Below, in pieces: positions 28,921-38,552 of a stretch of 64,000 bases of DNA; within the stretch, counting starts at the first letter, position 1; each line of letters opens with the position of its first letter. The DNA comes from Palleronia sediminis (GTDB taxonomy: Bacteria > Pseudomonadota > Alphaproteobacteria > Rhodobacterales > Rhodobacteraceae): assembly GCF_004358695.1 (NCBI RefSeq), contig NZ_SNAA01000002.1:124001-188000 (forward strand), written 5' to 3'. Position numbers and translations under genes: made by a program. The notes under the pieces are model-generated. The model was not told the DNA's origin and made no database searches. It saw only the letters and a program-made list of their open reading frames with translations.

Positions 28921-29958
28921 TCAGAGCGATTCCTCGGTCTCGATGCGCGCCTGCATGTCACTCAGCGCGGGATCGGGGACCAGCCCGTAATCGGCCAGCG
29001 GCCCGCCCGGCCCCGCGACCTGGTCGTGCACGAAGAACGCGGCGAACTCCTTGAGGCCGGGGATCACGCCGATATGGGCGCCCTTGACGTAAAAGAACAG
29101 CGGTCGCGACACCGGGTATTCGCCGCTGGCGATGGTCTCGGTCGAGGGCACGACCCCCCCCATCGTGGCGACCCGCAGCTTGTCGGTATTGTTCTCGTAG
29201 AAGGACAACCCAAACACGCCCACCGCATCGGGGTTGGCCTCGATCCGGGCCAGCGTCTCGGTATAGTCGCCGTCGATATCCACCGCGCGGCCATCGTCGC
29301 GCACCGCCATGCAGGCGGCCTCGGCAGCATCCTCGTCGCCGCCCATGATCGCGGCGATCTCCTCCAGCGCGCTCGACGCCTCGCAGCCATGCAGCAGCAC
29401 CTTTTCCTCGAACACCTCGCGCGTGCCGTGCTTGGTGCCCGGAATGAAGGCCGTGATCGGCACATCGGGCAGACGGGCGTCGATCTCGGACCAGCGCGTA
29501 TAGGGGTTGGGCACGAGCGTCCCGTCCCGCGGCAGCTCGGCCGCCATCGCGCGATACCATTGCGCCGCCTCGAAATCGGCGAAATCGGGGCCGTCGGTCT
29601 GGCTGGCAAAAACGATCCCGTCATAGCCCAGCCGCACCTCGATGATGTCGGTGACGCCGTTCTCGATGCAGACGGCACGCTCGCTCTCGCGCATGGGGCG
29701 CGAGGAGTTGGCGATATCGACAGTCGTCTCGCCCAGGCCCTGGCAGAACAGCTTGAGCCCGGCCGACGACCCGCCCGCCTGGATGATCGGGGTGGGAAAA
29801 TCGAAGTTCTCGCCGAAATACTCGGCCGCGATATTGGCATAGGGCAACACGGTCGACGACCCGGCGACCTGCACCTGTTCGCGCCCCTGCGCGACTGCCG
29901 CGCCGGTGGCCAGAGCGGCCAGCGCAATGGCCGGGGCGATGATCCTGAGCGTCGGCAT
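28921..29958 (-). CDS. pstS: Periplasmic phosphate-binding protein PstS
   Basis: A 345-residue substrate-binding protein. The signal peptide (APAIALAALATGAAVAQG) is followed by VQVAGSSTVLPYANIAAEYF, in which the SST segment contacts phosphate. The motifs QAGGSSAGLKLFCQG, DIANSSRPM and PGTKHGTREVFEEKVL fit the alphaproteobacterial type. There is no lipobox, so the protein is soluble. An AGGAGGC ribosome site lies just before the ATG. A Pho-box-like element lies about 80 bases upstream. Confidence 0.96.
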   Translation of the reverse strand: MPTLRIIAPAIALAALATGAAVAQGREQVQVAGSSTVLPYANIAAEYFGENFDFPTPIIQAGGSSAGLKLFCQGLGETTVDIANSSRPMRESERAVCIENGVTDIIEVRLGYDGIVFASQTDGPDFADFEAAQWYRAMAAELPRDGTLVPNPYTRWSEIDARLPDVPITAFIPGTKHGTREVFEEKVLLHGCEASSALEEIAAIMGGDEDAAEAACMAVRDDGRAVDIDGDYTETLARIEANPDAVGVFGLSFYENNTDKLRVATMGGVVPSTETIASGEYPVSRPLFFYVKGAHIGVIPGLKEFAAFFVHDQVAGPGGPLADYGLVPDPALSDMQARIETEESL

Positions 29959-30035
29959 CCAAGCCTCCTGTTTGGCGATGGGCGGGCCCTGCCCCGTCTG
30001 TTAGCCGAGTCGCGCCACGCTTTTGCAACAGGCGT

Positions 30036-30053
30036 GTAACGGTTTCATGACAA
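30036..30053 (-). promoter_or_regulatory. Pho box candidate for pstSCAB-phoUB
   Basis: Read on the minus strand the site is TTGTCAT-GAAA-CCGTTAC, two seven-base half-sites with four bases between, matching the CTGTCAT-N4-CTGTCAT pattern (six of seven in the first half, fewer in the second). It starts inside the last codons of phoR and lies about 80 bases from the pstS start codon. No convincing -10 could be picked. Confidence 0.6.
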
Positions 30054-31100
30054 ATCCACGCCCGAACCACCTTCCGCCCGTTTCGCGGGGAGCAGGACGG
30101 TGACGCGCGTTCCCTCACCGGGCGTCGAGGCAAAGACCAGCCGCCCCCTGTGGCGCGACACGATATGCTTGACGATGGCGAGCCCCAGCCCCGTTCCGCC
30201 AACATCGCGCGCACGGTGGCTGTCCACGCGGTAGAACCGTTCGGTCAGGCGCGGCAGGTGCCGCGCCTCGATTCCGCGGCCGTCATCGCACACCTCAACG
30301 CGGTAGCCCGGCCCCCCGAGGGGCGCGGCGCGATCCTCGGCGGCAAGCGAGACCGTGACCGAACGCGCACCGTATTTTACCGCGTTCTCCACCAGGTTCG
30401 CAAAGACCTGTCTGAGCTGGTCGGCATCGCCCGTGACGGGCTGCGGCCCGTCGGGCAGGTCGAGCCCGAGATCGACCTCGGCCGCCGCCGCGCCGTCCTC
30501 CATCATGCGCAGCACCGCGCGGATCACCTCGGCCAGATCGGTGACGCCCGCGGGCATGTCGGCCTCGCCCTCCTCGAGCCGCGAGAGCGACAGCAGGTCG
30601 TCGACCAGCCGCGCCATGCGCCGTGTCTCGGTCTCCATGATACCGAGGAAACGTTCGCGCGCCTCCGGGTCGTCGCGGGCCGGGCCGCGCAGCGTCTCGA
30701 CGAACCCCGCGATGGCGGTCAGCGGGGTCTTGAGCTCGTGGCTGACATTCGCCACGAAATCGCGCCGCACGCGCCCCGCCGCGTCCGAGGCGGTGCGGTC
30801 CTCGAATGTCACGAGAACGCCGCCGCCCGCGCGCGCGACATGGGCGATCCAGGTCGTCTCGACCCCGGCCCCGCGCCCGAGATAGCGCGCGGTCGCCGCC
30901 GGAGCGCCCGCCTCGACCGTCTCGATCGCGTCCAGCAGCGCCGGCTGGCGCAGTGCCACGCCGTAATGCCGCCCCGTCATCTGCCGCCCCAGCAGGCTGT
31001 GCGCATCCCGGTTCGCGGCCTCGATCCGCCGCGTGGCCCCGATCAGCAGCGCCGGCCATGGCAAGGCGCCGAGCAGGGCCGCGGGACCGGGTGCGGCCAT
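30045..31100 (-). CDS. phoR: Phosphate regulon sensor kinase PhoR, without visible membrane segments
   Basis: A 351-residue histidine kinase. A PAS-like domain (PWPALLIGATRRIEAANRDAHSLLG) is followed by HisKA with FVANVSHELKTPLTAIAGFVETL, then the N box (NLVENAVKYG), the G1 box (CDDGRGIE) and the G2 box (GTGLGLAIVKHIV). E. coli PhoR has N-terminal membrane helices; none is visible here, even if an upstream start is taken. Membrane contact may instead come through PhoU and PstB. It precedes pstS in the same direction and its end overlaps the Pho box. Confidence 0.92.
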   Translation of the reverse strand: MAAPGPAALLGALPWPALLIGATRRIEAANRDAHSLLGRQMTGRHYGVALRQPALLDAIETVEAGAPAATARYLGRGAGVETTWIAHVARAGGGVLVTFEDRTASDAAGRVRRDFVANVSHELKTPLTAIAGFVETLRGPARDDPEARERFLGIMETETRRMARLVDDLLSLSRLEEGEADMPAGVTDLAEVIRAVLRMMEDGAAAAEVDLGLDLPDGPQPVTGDADQLRQVFANLVENAVKYGARSVTVSLAAEDRAAPLGGPGYRVEVCDDGRGIEARHLPRLTERFYRVDSHRARDVGGTGLGLAIVKHIVSRHRGRLVFASTPGEGTRVTVLLPAKRAEGGSGVDLS

Positions 31101-31104
31101 CCGA

Positions 31105-32277
31105 TCAGCCCGCGCCGCGCGCGGCCGACACCGCCCGCGCAAAGGTCTCGCCGATGATCTCGAAGGGCTCGACCCCGACCGAGACGCGGAACGTCCCCTC
31201 GCCGATGCCCAGCGCCCTGCGCGCCTCGGGCGACAGGGCGCGATGGCTCGAGGTGGCAGGATGGCTCAGCGTCGTGGCCACGTCGCCCAGCGTCGGCGCA
31301 AAGGCCAGCCCCTCGGCCGCGCGCACCAGCGCGTTGGCGGCGGCGCGGCTGTCGTCCACGTCGAACGTCACCATGTTGCCCGTCCGGGCGCCGAGCAGTT
31401 GCCGCGCCCGGCCGGCGTCGGGGTGATCGGGTCGGCCGGGATAAAGCACCCGCCGCACACCTTGCGTTTCGGCCAGCATGTCGGCCAAGGCGCGCGCGTT
31501 CTCTTCGGCCCGGTCATAGCGCAGGTCGAAGGTATAGAGCCCCCGCTCGGCCAGCCAGCAATCGAAGGGGCTCGGCGTCAGGCCCATGGTCACGGCCAGC
31601 ACCCGCATCCGCTCGGCAAGTACGGTATCGCGCGCCGCGGCCCAGCCCAGCGTGACGTCGGAATGGCCCGCCATCAGTTTCGTCACAGAATGCAGCACCA
31701 CGTCCGCGCCATGCTCGAAGGGGTGGATCGCGCGCGGCGTGGTAAAGGTATTGTCGACGATCAGGGCAATGCCGCGCGCCTTTGCCAACTCGGCGATGGC
31801 ATCGAGATCGGCGATCCGCAGACCGGGGTTCGACACGACCTCGATCAGGATCGCCCGCGTTTCGGGGCGAAGTGCGGCCGCAACCGCCCCGGCATCCGTC
31901 GCGTCGACGGTCGAGGCGGCGATGCCGAGCCGCGGCAGCTCGTCCGAAAACAGCCGCAGCGAACGGCCGTAAAGCTGGTTGCCCCCCAGCACGTGATCCC
32001 CCGATTTCGCGAGGGCGAGCAAGGCCAGCGTGACGGCGGCCATGCCCGATCCGGTGACGATCCCGTCCGTGCAGCCCTCCATCGCGTTGATCTTGGCGCC
32101 CAGAACGGCGGCGTTGGGATGGCCCTCGCGGGCATAGGTGAACCCCTCGGCGCGGCCCTCGTAAAGCGCGTCCAGCGCGTCGGGGCTCTCGGCGCCATAA
32201 ACCACCGAGGGCTGCAACGGCGTGCCGAGCGCGCGTTCGGTGCCCGCGGGCCAGGGCGTGCGTCGCACGGTGGTCAT
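31105..32277 (-). CDS. PLP-dependent trans-sulfuration enzyme, cystathionine beta-lyase-like
   Basis: A 390-residue enzyme of the Cys/Met metabolism PLP family. The PLP lysine is Lys200 in LHSVTKLMAGHSDV; other cofactor contacts are VTGSGMAAVTLAL, IEVVSNPGLRIADLDAI and IVDNTFTTP. The fit to MetC versus a gamma-lyase cannot be decided by eye. Candidate reactions are cystathionine to homocysteine, or methionine/cysteine lyase activity. AAAGGAG precedes the ATG. Four bases separate it from phoR, so phoR may be co-transcribed with gmk and this gene. Confidence 0.85.
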   Translation of the reverse strand: MTTVRRTPWPAGTERALGTPLQPSVVYGAESPDALDALYEGRAEGFTYAREGHPNAAVLGAKINAMEGCTDGIVTGSGMAAVTLALLALAKSGDHVLGGNQLYGRSLRLFSDELPRLGIAASTVDATDAGAVAAALRPETRAILIEVVSNPGLRIADLDAIAELAKARGIALIVDNTFTTPRAIHPFEHGADVVLHSVTKLMAGHSDVTLGWAAARDTVLAERMRVLAVTMGLTPSPFDCWLAERGLYTFDLRYDRAEENARALADMLAETQGVRRVLYPGRPDHPDAGRARQLLGARTGNMVTFDVDDSRAAANALVRAAEGLAFAPTLGDVATTLSHPATSSHRALSPEARRALGIGEGTFRVSVGVEPFEIIGETFARAVSAARGAG

Positions 32278-32317
32278 GCTGCGATCTCCTTTCGGGCGGG
32301 GCCGGGCCGCGTGGCGG

Positions 32318-32968
32318 TCATGTGCGGTCCTCGAACTCGGCATCCAGATGGCGGACCGTCTCGACCAGTCCGGGCTGCTGCTTGCGGCGCAGGCGTTCGG
32401 CCGCGATGATGGTTTTCAGGCGGTCCTCGGTCTCGTCGAGATCGTCGTTGACGAGGACATAGTCGTATTCCTGCCAATGGCTGATCTCGTCGCGGCTTTT
32501 CTGCATCCGGCGCGCGATGATCTCGGCGCTGTCCTGTCCGCGCTCGACCAACCGCCGCTCGAGCTCGGCGATGGAGGGCGGCAGGATGAACAGCGACAGC
32601 GTGTGTTTGCCGAGCGCCGATTCCCGGATCTGCTGGCCACCCTGCCAATCGACGTCGAACAGCACGTCGCGCCCCTGCGCGATGGCCCGTTCGACCGGGG
32701 CCGCGGGCGATCCGTAGAGGTTGCCGAACACCTCGGCATGTTCCAGCATCTCGCCGCGCGCGACCATGCCCTCGAACCCCGAGCGGTTGAGGAAGTAATA
32801 TTCGCGCCCCTCGATCTCGCCCTCGCGCGGGGGGCGGGTCGTGGCCGAGACCGAGAATGTCAGCGCCGGATCCCAGGCCATCAGGCGCCGCGCCAGCGTG
32901 GATTTTCCCGCGCCCGAGGGCGAGCTGAGAATGATGAGAAGTCCGCGGCGCACCTGCTGCCCGGTCAT
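32318..32968 (-). CDS. gmk: Guanylate kinase
   Basis: A 216-residue enzyme that phosphorylates GMP to GDP. The P-loop [15 protein letters not shown], the GMP-binding [22 protein letters not shown] and [16 protein letters not shown] are typical. It lies three bases after the yicC stop, the common yicC-gmk pairing. Cytoplasmic. Confidence 0.97.
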   Translation of the reverse strand: MTGQQVRRGLLIILSSPSGAGKSTLARRLMAWDPALTFSVSATTRPPREGEIEGREYYFLNRSGFEGMVARGEMLEHAEVFGNLYGSPAAPVERAIAQGRDVLFDVDWQGGQQIRESALGKHTLSLFILPPSIAELERRLVERGQDSAEIIARRMQKSRDEISHWQEYDYVLVNDDLDETEDRLKTIIAAERLRRKQQPGLVETVRHLDAEFEDRT

Positions 32969-32971
32969 GAA

Positions 32972-33847
32972 TTACTCCACGTTCTGAACCTGCTCGCGCA
33001 TCTGGTCGATGGCATATTTGAGGTCAAGGCCGATCCGGGTCAGGGTTTCGGACTGTGACTTGGCGCAGAGCGTGTTGGCCTCGCGGTTGAACTCCTGCGT
33101 CAGGAAGTCGAGCTTGCGCCCCACGGGCCCCTCGCCGGCGAGCAGGTTGCGCGCGGCCTCGACATGCGCGCCCAGCCTTTCGAGCTCTTCGGTCACGTCG
33201 GATTTGACGGCGATCAGGGCAAGCTCCTGCGCGAGCCGGTCGGGATCGGCGGCCACCTCGGGCGCGATCCGGTCGAGCGCGGCGCGCAGGGCGCGGCGCT
33301 GATCCTCGGCCCGGTCGGCGGCCGCGTTGCGGGCACGGGCGGTCAGGTCGGCCACCTCGTCGATGCGCGCCGCCAGCAGGGCCGCCGTGGCCGCACCCTC
33401 GGCGTCGCGCATGGCGAGAAAGGCGGGCAACAGCGCCTCGTCGAACTGGCGCAGCAGCGCCGCGCCCAGCTCGCCCGTCTCGTCCCGTGCGGGTGCGGCA
33501 TCGTCGGTCCGGACCGAAAGCACCTGCGCGGCCGAGGACGGGGCCAGCCCGTGCCCGCGCGCGGCGGCCAGCGCCTCGAGCGCCATCACCGCGTCGAGCG
33601 CCCGTTCCATCGCGCCGCCCTCGGGTCCGGCCGCGGTCCGCGTCACCCGCAGGCCCAGCGTGACATTGCCGCGCGAGAGCGCCTTTTGCAGCCGCGCACG
33701 CAGCGCCGCCTCGAGCCCGTCGATCCAGTCGGGCAGCCGCAACCGCAGGTCGAGCCCGCGCCCGTTGACCGAACGCAGGTCCCACGACCACGTCCAGGGC
33801 CCGTATTCGCCGGTCGCGGCCGCGAAGGCGGTCATGGATCGCGTCAT
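32972..33847 (-). CDS. YicC/YloC family endoribonuclease
   Basis: A 291-residue protein of the YicC family, which includes RNA-degrading endoribonucleases. The N-terminus MTRSMTAFAAATGEYGPWTWSWDLRSVNGRGLDLRLRLP and the C-terminus GRKLDFLTQEFNREANTLCAKSQSETLTRIGLDLKYAIDQMREQVQNVE are the two conserved blocks. The central helical part (residues about 130-210) is Ala/Arg rich. It is coupled to gmk and diverges from a PAS-domain gene. Confidence 0.92.
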   Translation of the reverse strand: MTRSMTAFAAATGEYGPWTWSWDLRSVNGRGLDLRLRLPDWIDGLEAALRARLQKALSRGNVTLGLRVTRTAAGPEGGAMERALDAVMALEALAAARGHGLAPSSAAQVLSVRTDDAAPARDETGELGAALLRQFDEALLPAFLAMRDAEGAATAALLAARIDEVADLTARARNAAADRAEDQRRALRAALDRIAPEVAADPDRLAQELALIAVKSDVTEELERLGAHVEAARNLLAGEGPVGRKLDFLTQEFNREANTLCAKSQSETLTRIGLDLKYAIDQMREQVQNVE

Positions 33848-33991
33848 GCGTTAACCTTTCATTCAAATTGAAGCGGATTTTCGACAGCTGCCATAGTATG
33901 ACCGTATTCAGGGCCGCAATGGGGCGAAACCGCGTCAGCCCGGACATAGTCCGGCCATGTTAGCGCCGCCCCCGAAGCTGGAGGGATCGAG

Positions 33992-34615
33992 ATGGTATCG
34001 GACAAGGTCGTTTTCCTCGGATCGCACAAGACGGCAGGGCAGACCGATCCGCTTGCGGCGCTGGATGCGTGGTGGCGCGGGCTGTGCAAGGGGCGCATCA
34101 TGCCCCTGCGCGACGAGGTCGATCCCGCCGCGCTCTCGCGCAATCTCGACCGGGTATGCCTGATCGAACGGATCGCGCCGCGGCAGGCGCGGTTCCGGCT
34201 CGCCGGGCAGAACCTCGCGGCGATCCTCGGGATGGACCTGCGCGGAATGCCGGTGTCGTGTCTGTTCGAGCCATCGGCGCGCGCTGCGCTCGGCGACGCG
34301 CTGGCGGTGCTCTTCGACGAGCCCGCGCGAACCGAACTGCGGCTGAGCGAACCGCCCTCGGCCTTTCGCACGCCCGTGACCGCGCGGCTTCTGCTTTTGC
34401 CGTTGCGCGGGCGCAGCGGCGAGCCCGACCGCGCCATCGGCCTGCTCGACCCCGGTGCCGCGACCGTGACGCAACGGCTGAGGATCGAGGGCGCCGATCA
34501 CCGCACGCTGATCGGCTGCGCCACGCGCCCCGACCCGGTCGACGCACCCTTTGCCGCCGTGGAAAAGGCGCGCAGCATCGCCGCCCGGCGCGCGGGATTC
34601 CGCGTGGTGGACTGA
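33992..34615 (+). CDS. PAS domain protein (PAS_5 type)
   Basis: A 207-residue cytoplasmic protein. The segment DPLAALDAWWRGLCKGRIMPLRDEVDPAALSRNLDRVCLIERIAPRQARFRLAGQNLAAILGMDLRGMPVSCLF is the hallmark of the small PAS_5 family common in alphaproteobacteria. It has no kinase or DNA-binding output domain, so it probably acts by protein contact. GGAGGGATCGAG precedes the ATG. It converges on DAHP synthase, with a GC-rich inverted repeat between the two stops. Confidence 0.8.
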   Translation: MVSDKVVFLGSHKTAGQTDPLAALDAWWRGLCKGRIMPLRDEVDPAALSRNLDRVCLIERIAPRQARFRLAGQNLAAILGMDLRGMPVSCLFEPSARAALGDALAVLFDEPARTELRLSEPPSAFRTPVTARLLLLPLRGRSGEPDRAIGLLDPGAATVTQRLRIEGADHRTLIGCATRPDPVDAPFAAVEKARSIAARRAGFRVVD

Positions 34616-34651
34616 ACCGGCCCGGTCCCGCGTCGGGCCCGGGCCGTGACG

Positions 34652-36019
34652 TCAGATCGCGGCGGCGACCTTGGTGCCGTGCACCTCGCGCAGCTCGTCC
34701 GCCACGAGGAACGCAAGCTCGAGCGCCTGGCTTGCATTGAGACGCGGGTCACAGGCCGTGTGGTAGCGATCCGACAGATCCTCGTCGCGCAGGGCATGCA
34801 GCCCGCCGGTGCATTCCGTGACATCCTTGCCGGTCATCTCGAAATGCACGCCGCCGGGGATGGTGCCCTCGGCGCGGTGGACGGCAAAGAACTCCTGCAC
34901 CTCGCGCAGCACCGAATCGAACGGGCGGGTCTTGTAGCCCGTCGCGCTCTTGATCGTGTTGCCGTGCATGGGATCGCAGGACCAAACGACGCGCGCGCCC
35001 TCTTCCTCGACCGCCCGGATGAGACGCGGCAGGTGGTCGCCGACCTTGCCCGCCCCGAACCGCGCGATCAGCGTCAGGCGTCCCGCCTCGTTCGCGGGGT
35101 TCAGCCGTTCCATCAACCGCTTGAGATCGTCCGAGGTGATCGAGGGGCCGCATTTCAGCCCGATGGGGTTCGAGATGCCGCGGCAGAACTCGACATGGGC
35201 GCCGTCGGGCTGGCGCGTCCGGTCGCCGATCCAGACAAGATGCCCCGACCCCGCGATGGTCTGGCCCGAGGTCGAATCCACCCGCGTCAACGCCTCTTCG
35301 TATTCGAGCAGAAGCGCCTCGTGGCTGGTATAGAACTCGACCGTCGACAGCTCGGCATTGCGGTCGGCGGTGATGCCCGCGGCCGTGATGAAGTCGAGCG
35401 TATCCTGAATCCGGTTCGCGATATCGCGATATTTCCCGGCCTCGTCGGCATCGGTAAAGCCCAGCGTCCAGGCATGGACGCGGTGGACGTCGGCGAAACC
35501 GCCGGTCGAGAACGCGCGCAGCAGGTTCAGCGTCGCCGCGGCCTGCGTATAGGCCTCGAGCATCCGGTTGGGATCGGGGACGCGCGAATCCTCGGTGAAG
35601 TCGAAACCGTTGATGATGTCGCCCCTGTAGGACGGCAACTCGACCCCGTTCGCGGTTTCGGTCGCGGCCGAGCGCGGCTTGGCGAACTGCCCCGCCATGC
35701 GCCCCACCTTTACCGTGGGCACCTTGGCGCCATAGGTCAGCACCATCGCCATCTGGAGCATGACCTTGAACGTGTCGCGGATCGTGTCGGCCGAGAACTC
35801 GGCGAAACTTTCGGCGCAATCGCCGCCCTGCAACAGGAACGCCTCGCCCCGGCTGACGGCGGCGAGGTGCGATTTCAGCCGCCGCGCCTCGCCCGCAAAG
35901 ACCAGCGGCGGAAACCGCGACAGGCGCTGTTCGACGGCGCGCAGGGCATCGGCGTCGGTATAGTCGGGCATCTGAACCCGCTCGCGCGTGCGCCAGGTCG
36001 ATTTTTGCCAGTCGGACAT
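34652..36019 (-). CDS. Class II (plant-type) DAHP synthase
   Basis: A 455-residue enzyme. It condenses phosphoenolpyruvate and erythrose 4-phosphate, the first step to chorismate and aromatic amino acids. The motifs [43 protein letters not shown] and [14 protein letters not shown] identify the class II family, with metal-binding Cys and His residues present. It diverges from a GlxA-type regulator, leaving about 140 bases for promoters. Confidence 0.96.
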   Translation of the reverse strand: MSDWQKSTWRTRERVQMPDYTDADALRAVEQRLSRFPPLVFAGEARRLKSHLAAVSRGEAFLLQGGDCAESFAEFSADTIRDTFKVMLQMAMVLTYGAKVPTVKVGRMAGQFAKPRSAATETANGVELPSYRGDIINGFDFTEDSRVPDPNRMLEAYTQAAATLNLLRAFSTGGFADVHRVHAWTLGFTDADEAGKYRDIANRIQDTLDFITAAGITADRNAELSTVEFYTSHEALLLEYEEALTRVDSTSGQTIAGSGHLVWIGDRTRQPDGAHVEFCRGISNPIGLKCGPSITSDDLKRLMERLNPANEAGRLTLIARFGAGKVGDHLPRLIRAVEEEGARVVWSCDPMHGNTIKSATGYKTRPFDSVLREVQEFFAVHRAEGTIPGGVHFEMTGKDVTECTGGLHALRDEDLSDRYHTACDPRLNASQALELAFLVADELREVHGTKVAAAI

Positions 36020-36160
36020 AACGAAACCCCTTCAAACGGTCGCCGGGTCGCAGATATACCGGCCTCAGGGCGGAACGCAAACCTCGATCCGCCATCCGCC
36101 CGTCTTGCGCCGGTGTGCCAAACGCGGCAGCGTCCCTCGGGTTATCGCAAGGAGACCGAC

Positions 36161-37174
36161 ATGGCGGAGCGTGACCGATCCTCGACCGGCACCCCGCAGC
36201 ACGTCACCTTTCTGTTGCTTGAGCGGTTCACGCTGCTCAGTTTCGCCTGCGCGCTGGAATGCCTGCGCCTGGCCAACCGTTCGGCGGGGCGAACGCTTTA
36301 TACCTGGTCCGTCACCGGCGACGGCGGCGACCGGATCGCCTGTTCGGCGGGTATGTCCTTTGCGCTCGACGACGATCTCGCCGAGACGCCGCGCGATGCG
36401 CTGATCCTCGTTTGCGGCGGGCTCGACGTCGCGGCGGCCGGCAGCAAGCGGGTTCTGAACTGGCTGCGCCGCGAGGCGCGGCGCGGGGCCACGGTGGGCG
36501 GGCTTTGCACCGCCGCCCATACGCTGGCGCGCGCCGGTCTGCTGGACGGGCGCCGCGCCGCGATCCACTGGGAAAACCACGACGGGTTCACCGAGGATTT
36601 TCCCGAGATCGAACTGACCAAGTCGATCTATGCCATCGACGGGCCGCGCATGACGGCCGCGGGCGGAACGTCATCCATCGACATGATGCTGAAACTGATC
36701 GCGCGGGCCCATGGCGAAGATCTGGCCAATGCCGTGGCCGATCAGCTCATCTATTCCACCATCCGCAGCGCCGAGGACAACCAGCGCCTCTCGACCCTGA
36801 CCCGGATCGGCGTGCGCCATCCAAAGCTCGCCACCGTCATCCAGAAGATGGAATCCCAGATCGAGGACCCGGTGAGCCCGGCCGAACTGGCAAGGATGGT
36901 GAACATGAGCACCCGCCAGCTCGAGCGACTGTTCCGCCGTTACGTGAACCGCTCGCCCAAGCGCTATTACATGGAACTGCGCCTGCAACGCGCGCGCAAC
37001 CTGCTTATGCAGACCGATATGAGCGTCATCAACGTGGCACTGGCTTCGGGCTTTGCTTCGGCCTCGCATTTCTCGAAATGCTACCGCGCGCATTACGACA
37101 CGACCCCCTATCGCGAGCGCGGATCGAAAGGCGACGGGCCGCTCGAAGACGCGGCAGCGGAGGGCGAGACATGA
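36161..37174 (+). CDS. GlxA family transcriptional regulator (DJ-1/PfpI plus AraC HTH)
   Basis: A 337-residue regulator. The N-terminal DJ-1/PfpI-like domain (VTFLLLERFTLLSFACALECLRLANR, nucleophile-elbow-like GGLCTAAHTLARAGLLDGRRAAIHW) is inactive-type sensing. The C-terminal AraC domain has both helix-turn-helix units (SPAELARMVNMSTRQLERLFRRYV and MSVINVALASGFASASHFSKCYRAHY). Relatives control choline, glycine betaine or amino acid catabolism; the target here is unknown. AAGGAGACCG precedes the ATG. A strong terminator follows. Confidence 0.92.
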   Translation: MAERDRSSTGTPQHVTFLLLERFTLLSFACALECLRLANRSAGRTLYTWSVTGDGGDRIACSAGMSFALDDDLAETPRDALILVCGGLDVAAAGSKRVLNWLRREARRGATVGGLCTAAHTLARAGLLDGRRAAIHWENHDGFTEDFPEIELTKSIYAIDGPRMTAAGGTSSIDMMLKLIARAHGEDLANAVADQLIYSTIRSAEDNQRLSTLTRIGVRHPKLATVIQKMESQIEDPVSPAELARMVNMSTRQLERLFRRYVNRSPKRYYMELRLQRARNLLMQTDMSVINVALASGFASASHFSKCYRAHYDTTPYRERGSKGDGPLEDAAAEGET

Positions 37175-37177
37175 GGC

Positions 37178-37212
37178 GGCCCGGATGATTTTCGCGTCAT
37201 CCGGGCCTTCTC
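37178..37212 (+). terminator. Intrinsic terminator after the GlxA-type regulator
   Basis: An eleven-pair stem GGCCCGGATGA / TCATCCGGGCC with an eight-base loop, then TTCTC. The T run is short but the stem is very stable. Confidence 0.75.
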
Positions 37213-37440
37213 AGCGACAGTCTGCGTGCGGATCGCGCCGGTCGGGACAGTACCGGCAAACCCACGGGGAGTTGGGCGTATCCGCACCGGGAGGGGTGCG
37301 GCCACGTTCGACCGCCGCATGATGAACTGTCTGAGGCGTGAACCCCCGATGCCCCGTTCGGTTCCGGCAGGGCGGTTGTTTTTTGCAAGGCGTCGCGGAC
37401 GCGGATGGATCGGGGCGGAAACAACGGGAAAGGGCATGGC

Positions 37441-38025
37441 ATGACCGACCGTCTTTGCGTGGCGATCCTCGCCGCCGGGGCCTCGCGCCGGATGCGCGGG
37501 CGCGACAAGCTGCTCGAGCCGGTCGATGGCGTGCCGATCCTGCGCAAGACGGCGTTGCGGGCGCTGGCATTGGGCCTGCCGGTCACGATCACCCTGCCCC
37601 CGGATGCGCCACGCCGCGCCGCCGCGCTCGACGGGTTGCCGGTCGAGCGCCGGATCGTCGCGGCCGCGCATGAGGGAATGTCGGCCTCGTTGCGGGTGCT
37701 GTCGGGATATGGCGGGCCGATGATGATCGTCCTCGCCGACATGCCCGAAATCGGCGTGGCCGAGATGGCGGCGCTGGTCTCGGCCTTCGACAAGGCGGGC
37801 GGCACCCGCCCCGTGCGCGCCGCGACCGAGACCGGGCGCGCCGGTCAGCCGGTGGTGTTTCCCGCGCGTCTCGTCACGCGGTTCGCGACGCTCACAGGGG
37901 ATATGGGCGCAAGGCAATTGCTTGAGGGCGAAGAGGTCGTGTCGGTCCCCCTGCCCGGCGACCGCGCGATCCTCGATCTCGACACGCCCGAGGCTTGGGA
38001 GGCCTGGCGCGCGCGGCGCCCCTGA
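37441..38025 (+). CDS. MobA-like nucleotidyltransferase (MocA type)
   Basis: A 194-residue NTP transferase. The N-terminal signature ILAAGASRRMRGRDKLLEPVDGVPIL and the metal-binding IVLADMPEIG fit the MobA-like domain of molybdenum cofactor cytidylyl- or guanylyltransferases. GQPVVFPARL and GDMGARQLL are also shared with CoxMO-associated MocA proteins. No molybdoenzyme lies in the window, so the cofactor role is inferred. The ATG at 37441 was chosen from the domain start; the region before it is non-coding. Confidence 0.85.
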   Translation: MTDRLCVAILAAGASRRMRGRDKLLEPVDGVPILRKTALRALALGLPVTITLPPDAPRRAAALDGLPVERRIVAAAHEGMSASLRVLSGYGGPMMIVLADMPEIGVAEMAALVSAFDKAGGTRPVRAATETGRAGQPVVFPARLVTRFATLTGDMGARQLLEGEEVVSVPLPGDRAILDLDTPEAWEAWRARRP

Positions 38026-38029
38026 GGCC

Positions 38030-38455
38030 TCAGACCGTGCCGATCTTGTGCATGTCCCGCACATAAAGCCACAGCGCCACGGCAAAGGCGGCCGAACCCC
38101 AGAGCACGATCAGCCCCAGCCATCCCGCAAGCTCGAACAGGCTCGGGTCGGGAAAAACGGTGAACCAAGCGGCCGTCACGATGGCGGCGATCGCCGACAC
38201 GCTGAGCACGAAGGGCGCGATCCCGACGCGGAATATCGCCAGCACGACCCCCAGAAGTCCCGCCCAGGCCGTGACCGCCCAAAGCGCATCGACCCAATCC
38301 GGCATGGTCTGGACGAACCCCTGCTGCCGTTCGGTCATCAGCTTCAGCCAGGGTTCCCAGTCGTATTGGGTGGCGGTGTAATCGGCGGTGCTGATGAGGT
38401 GCCAGACCAGGGCAAGGGTCAGGATCGGCCAGAAATGCCAGGGGGTGGGCGTCAT
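38030..38455 (-). CDS. Small membrane protein of unknown function
   Basis: A 141-residue protein with four likely membrane helices: residues about 7-25 (HFWPILTLALVWHLISTAD), 57-77 (ALWAVTAWAGLLGVVLAIF), 82-103 (IAPFVLSVSAIAAIVTAAWF) and 110-131 (LFELAGWLGLIVLWGSAAFAVALWL). The first periplasmic or cytoplasmic loop contains TATQYDWEPWLKLMTERQQGFVQTMP. I do not recognise the family. GAGGATCCC precedes the ATG. It converges on the MobA-like gene with four bases between stops. Confidence 0.75.
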   Translation of the reverse strand: MTPTPWHFWPILTLALVWHLISTADYTATQYDWEPWLKLMTERQQGFVQTMPDWVDALWAVTAWAGLLGVVLAIFRVGIAPFVLSVSAIAAIVTAAWFTVFPDPSLFELAGWLGLIVLWGSAAFAVALWLYVRDMHKIGTV

Positions 38456-38552
38456 GGGATCCTCGAGGGTTGAACGCGATTGGCCGCAATCTGCCCTGTC
38501 GCGCTCCTGCCGTCCAGAGCCGACGGCGCGGCTCTCGCGCGCGCGCCTTGCC

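Noticed and set aside
31060-32317. A SAM-type riboswitch for the PLP trans-sulfuration gene
   Set aside because: Only 40 bases separate it from gmk, too short, and no conserved elements are visible.
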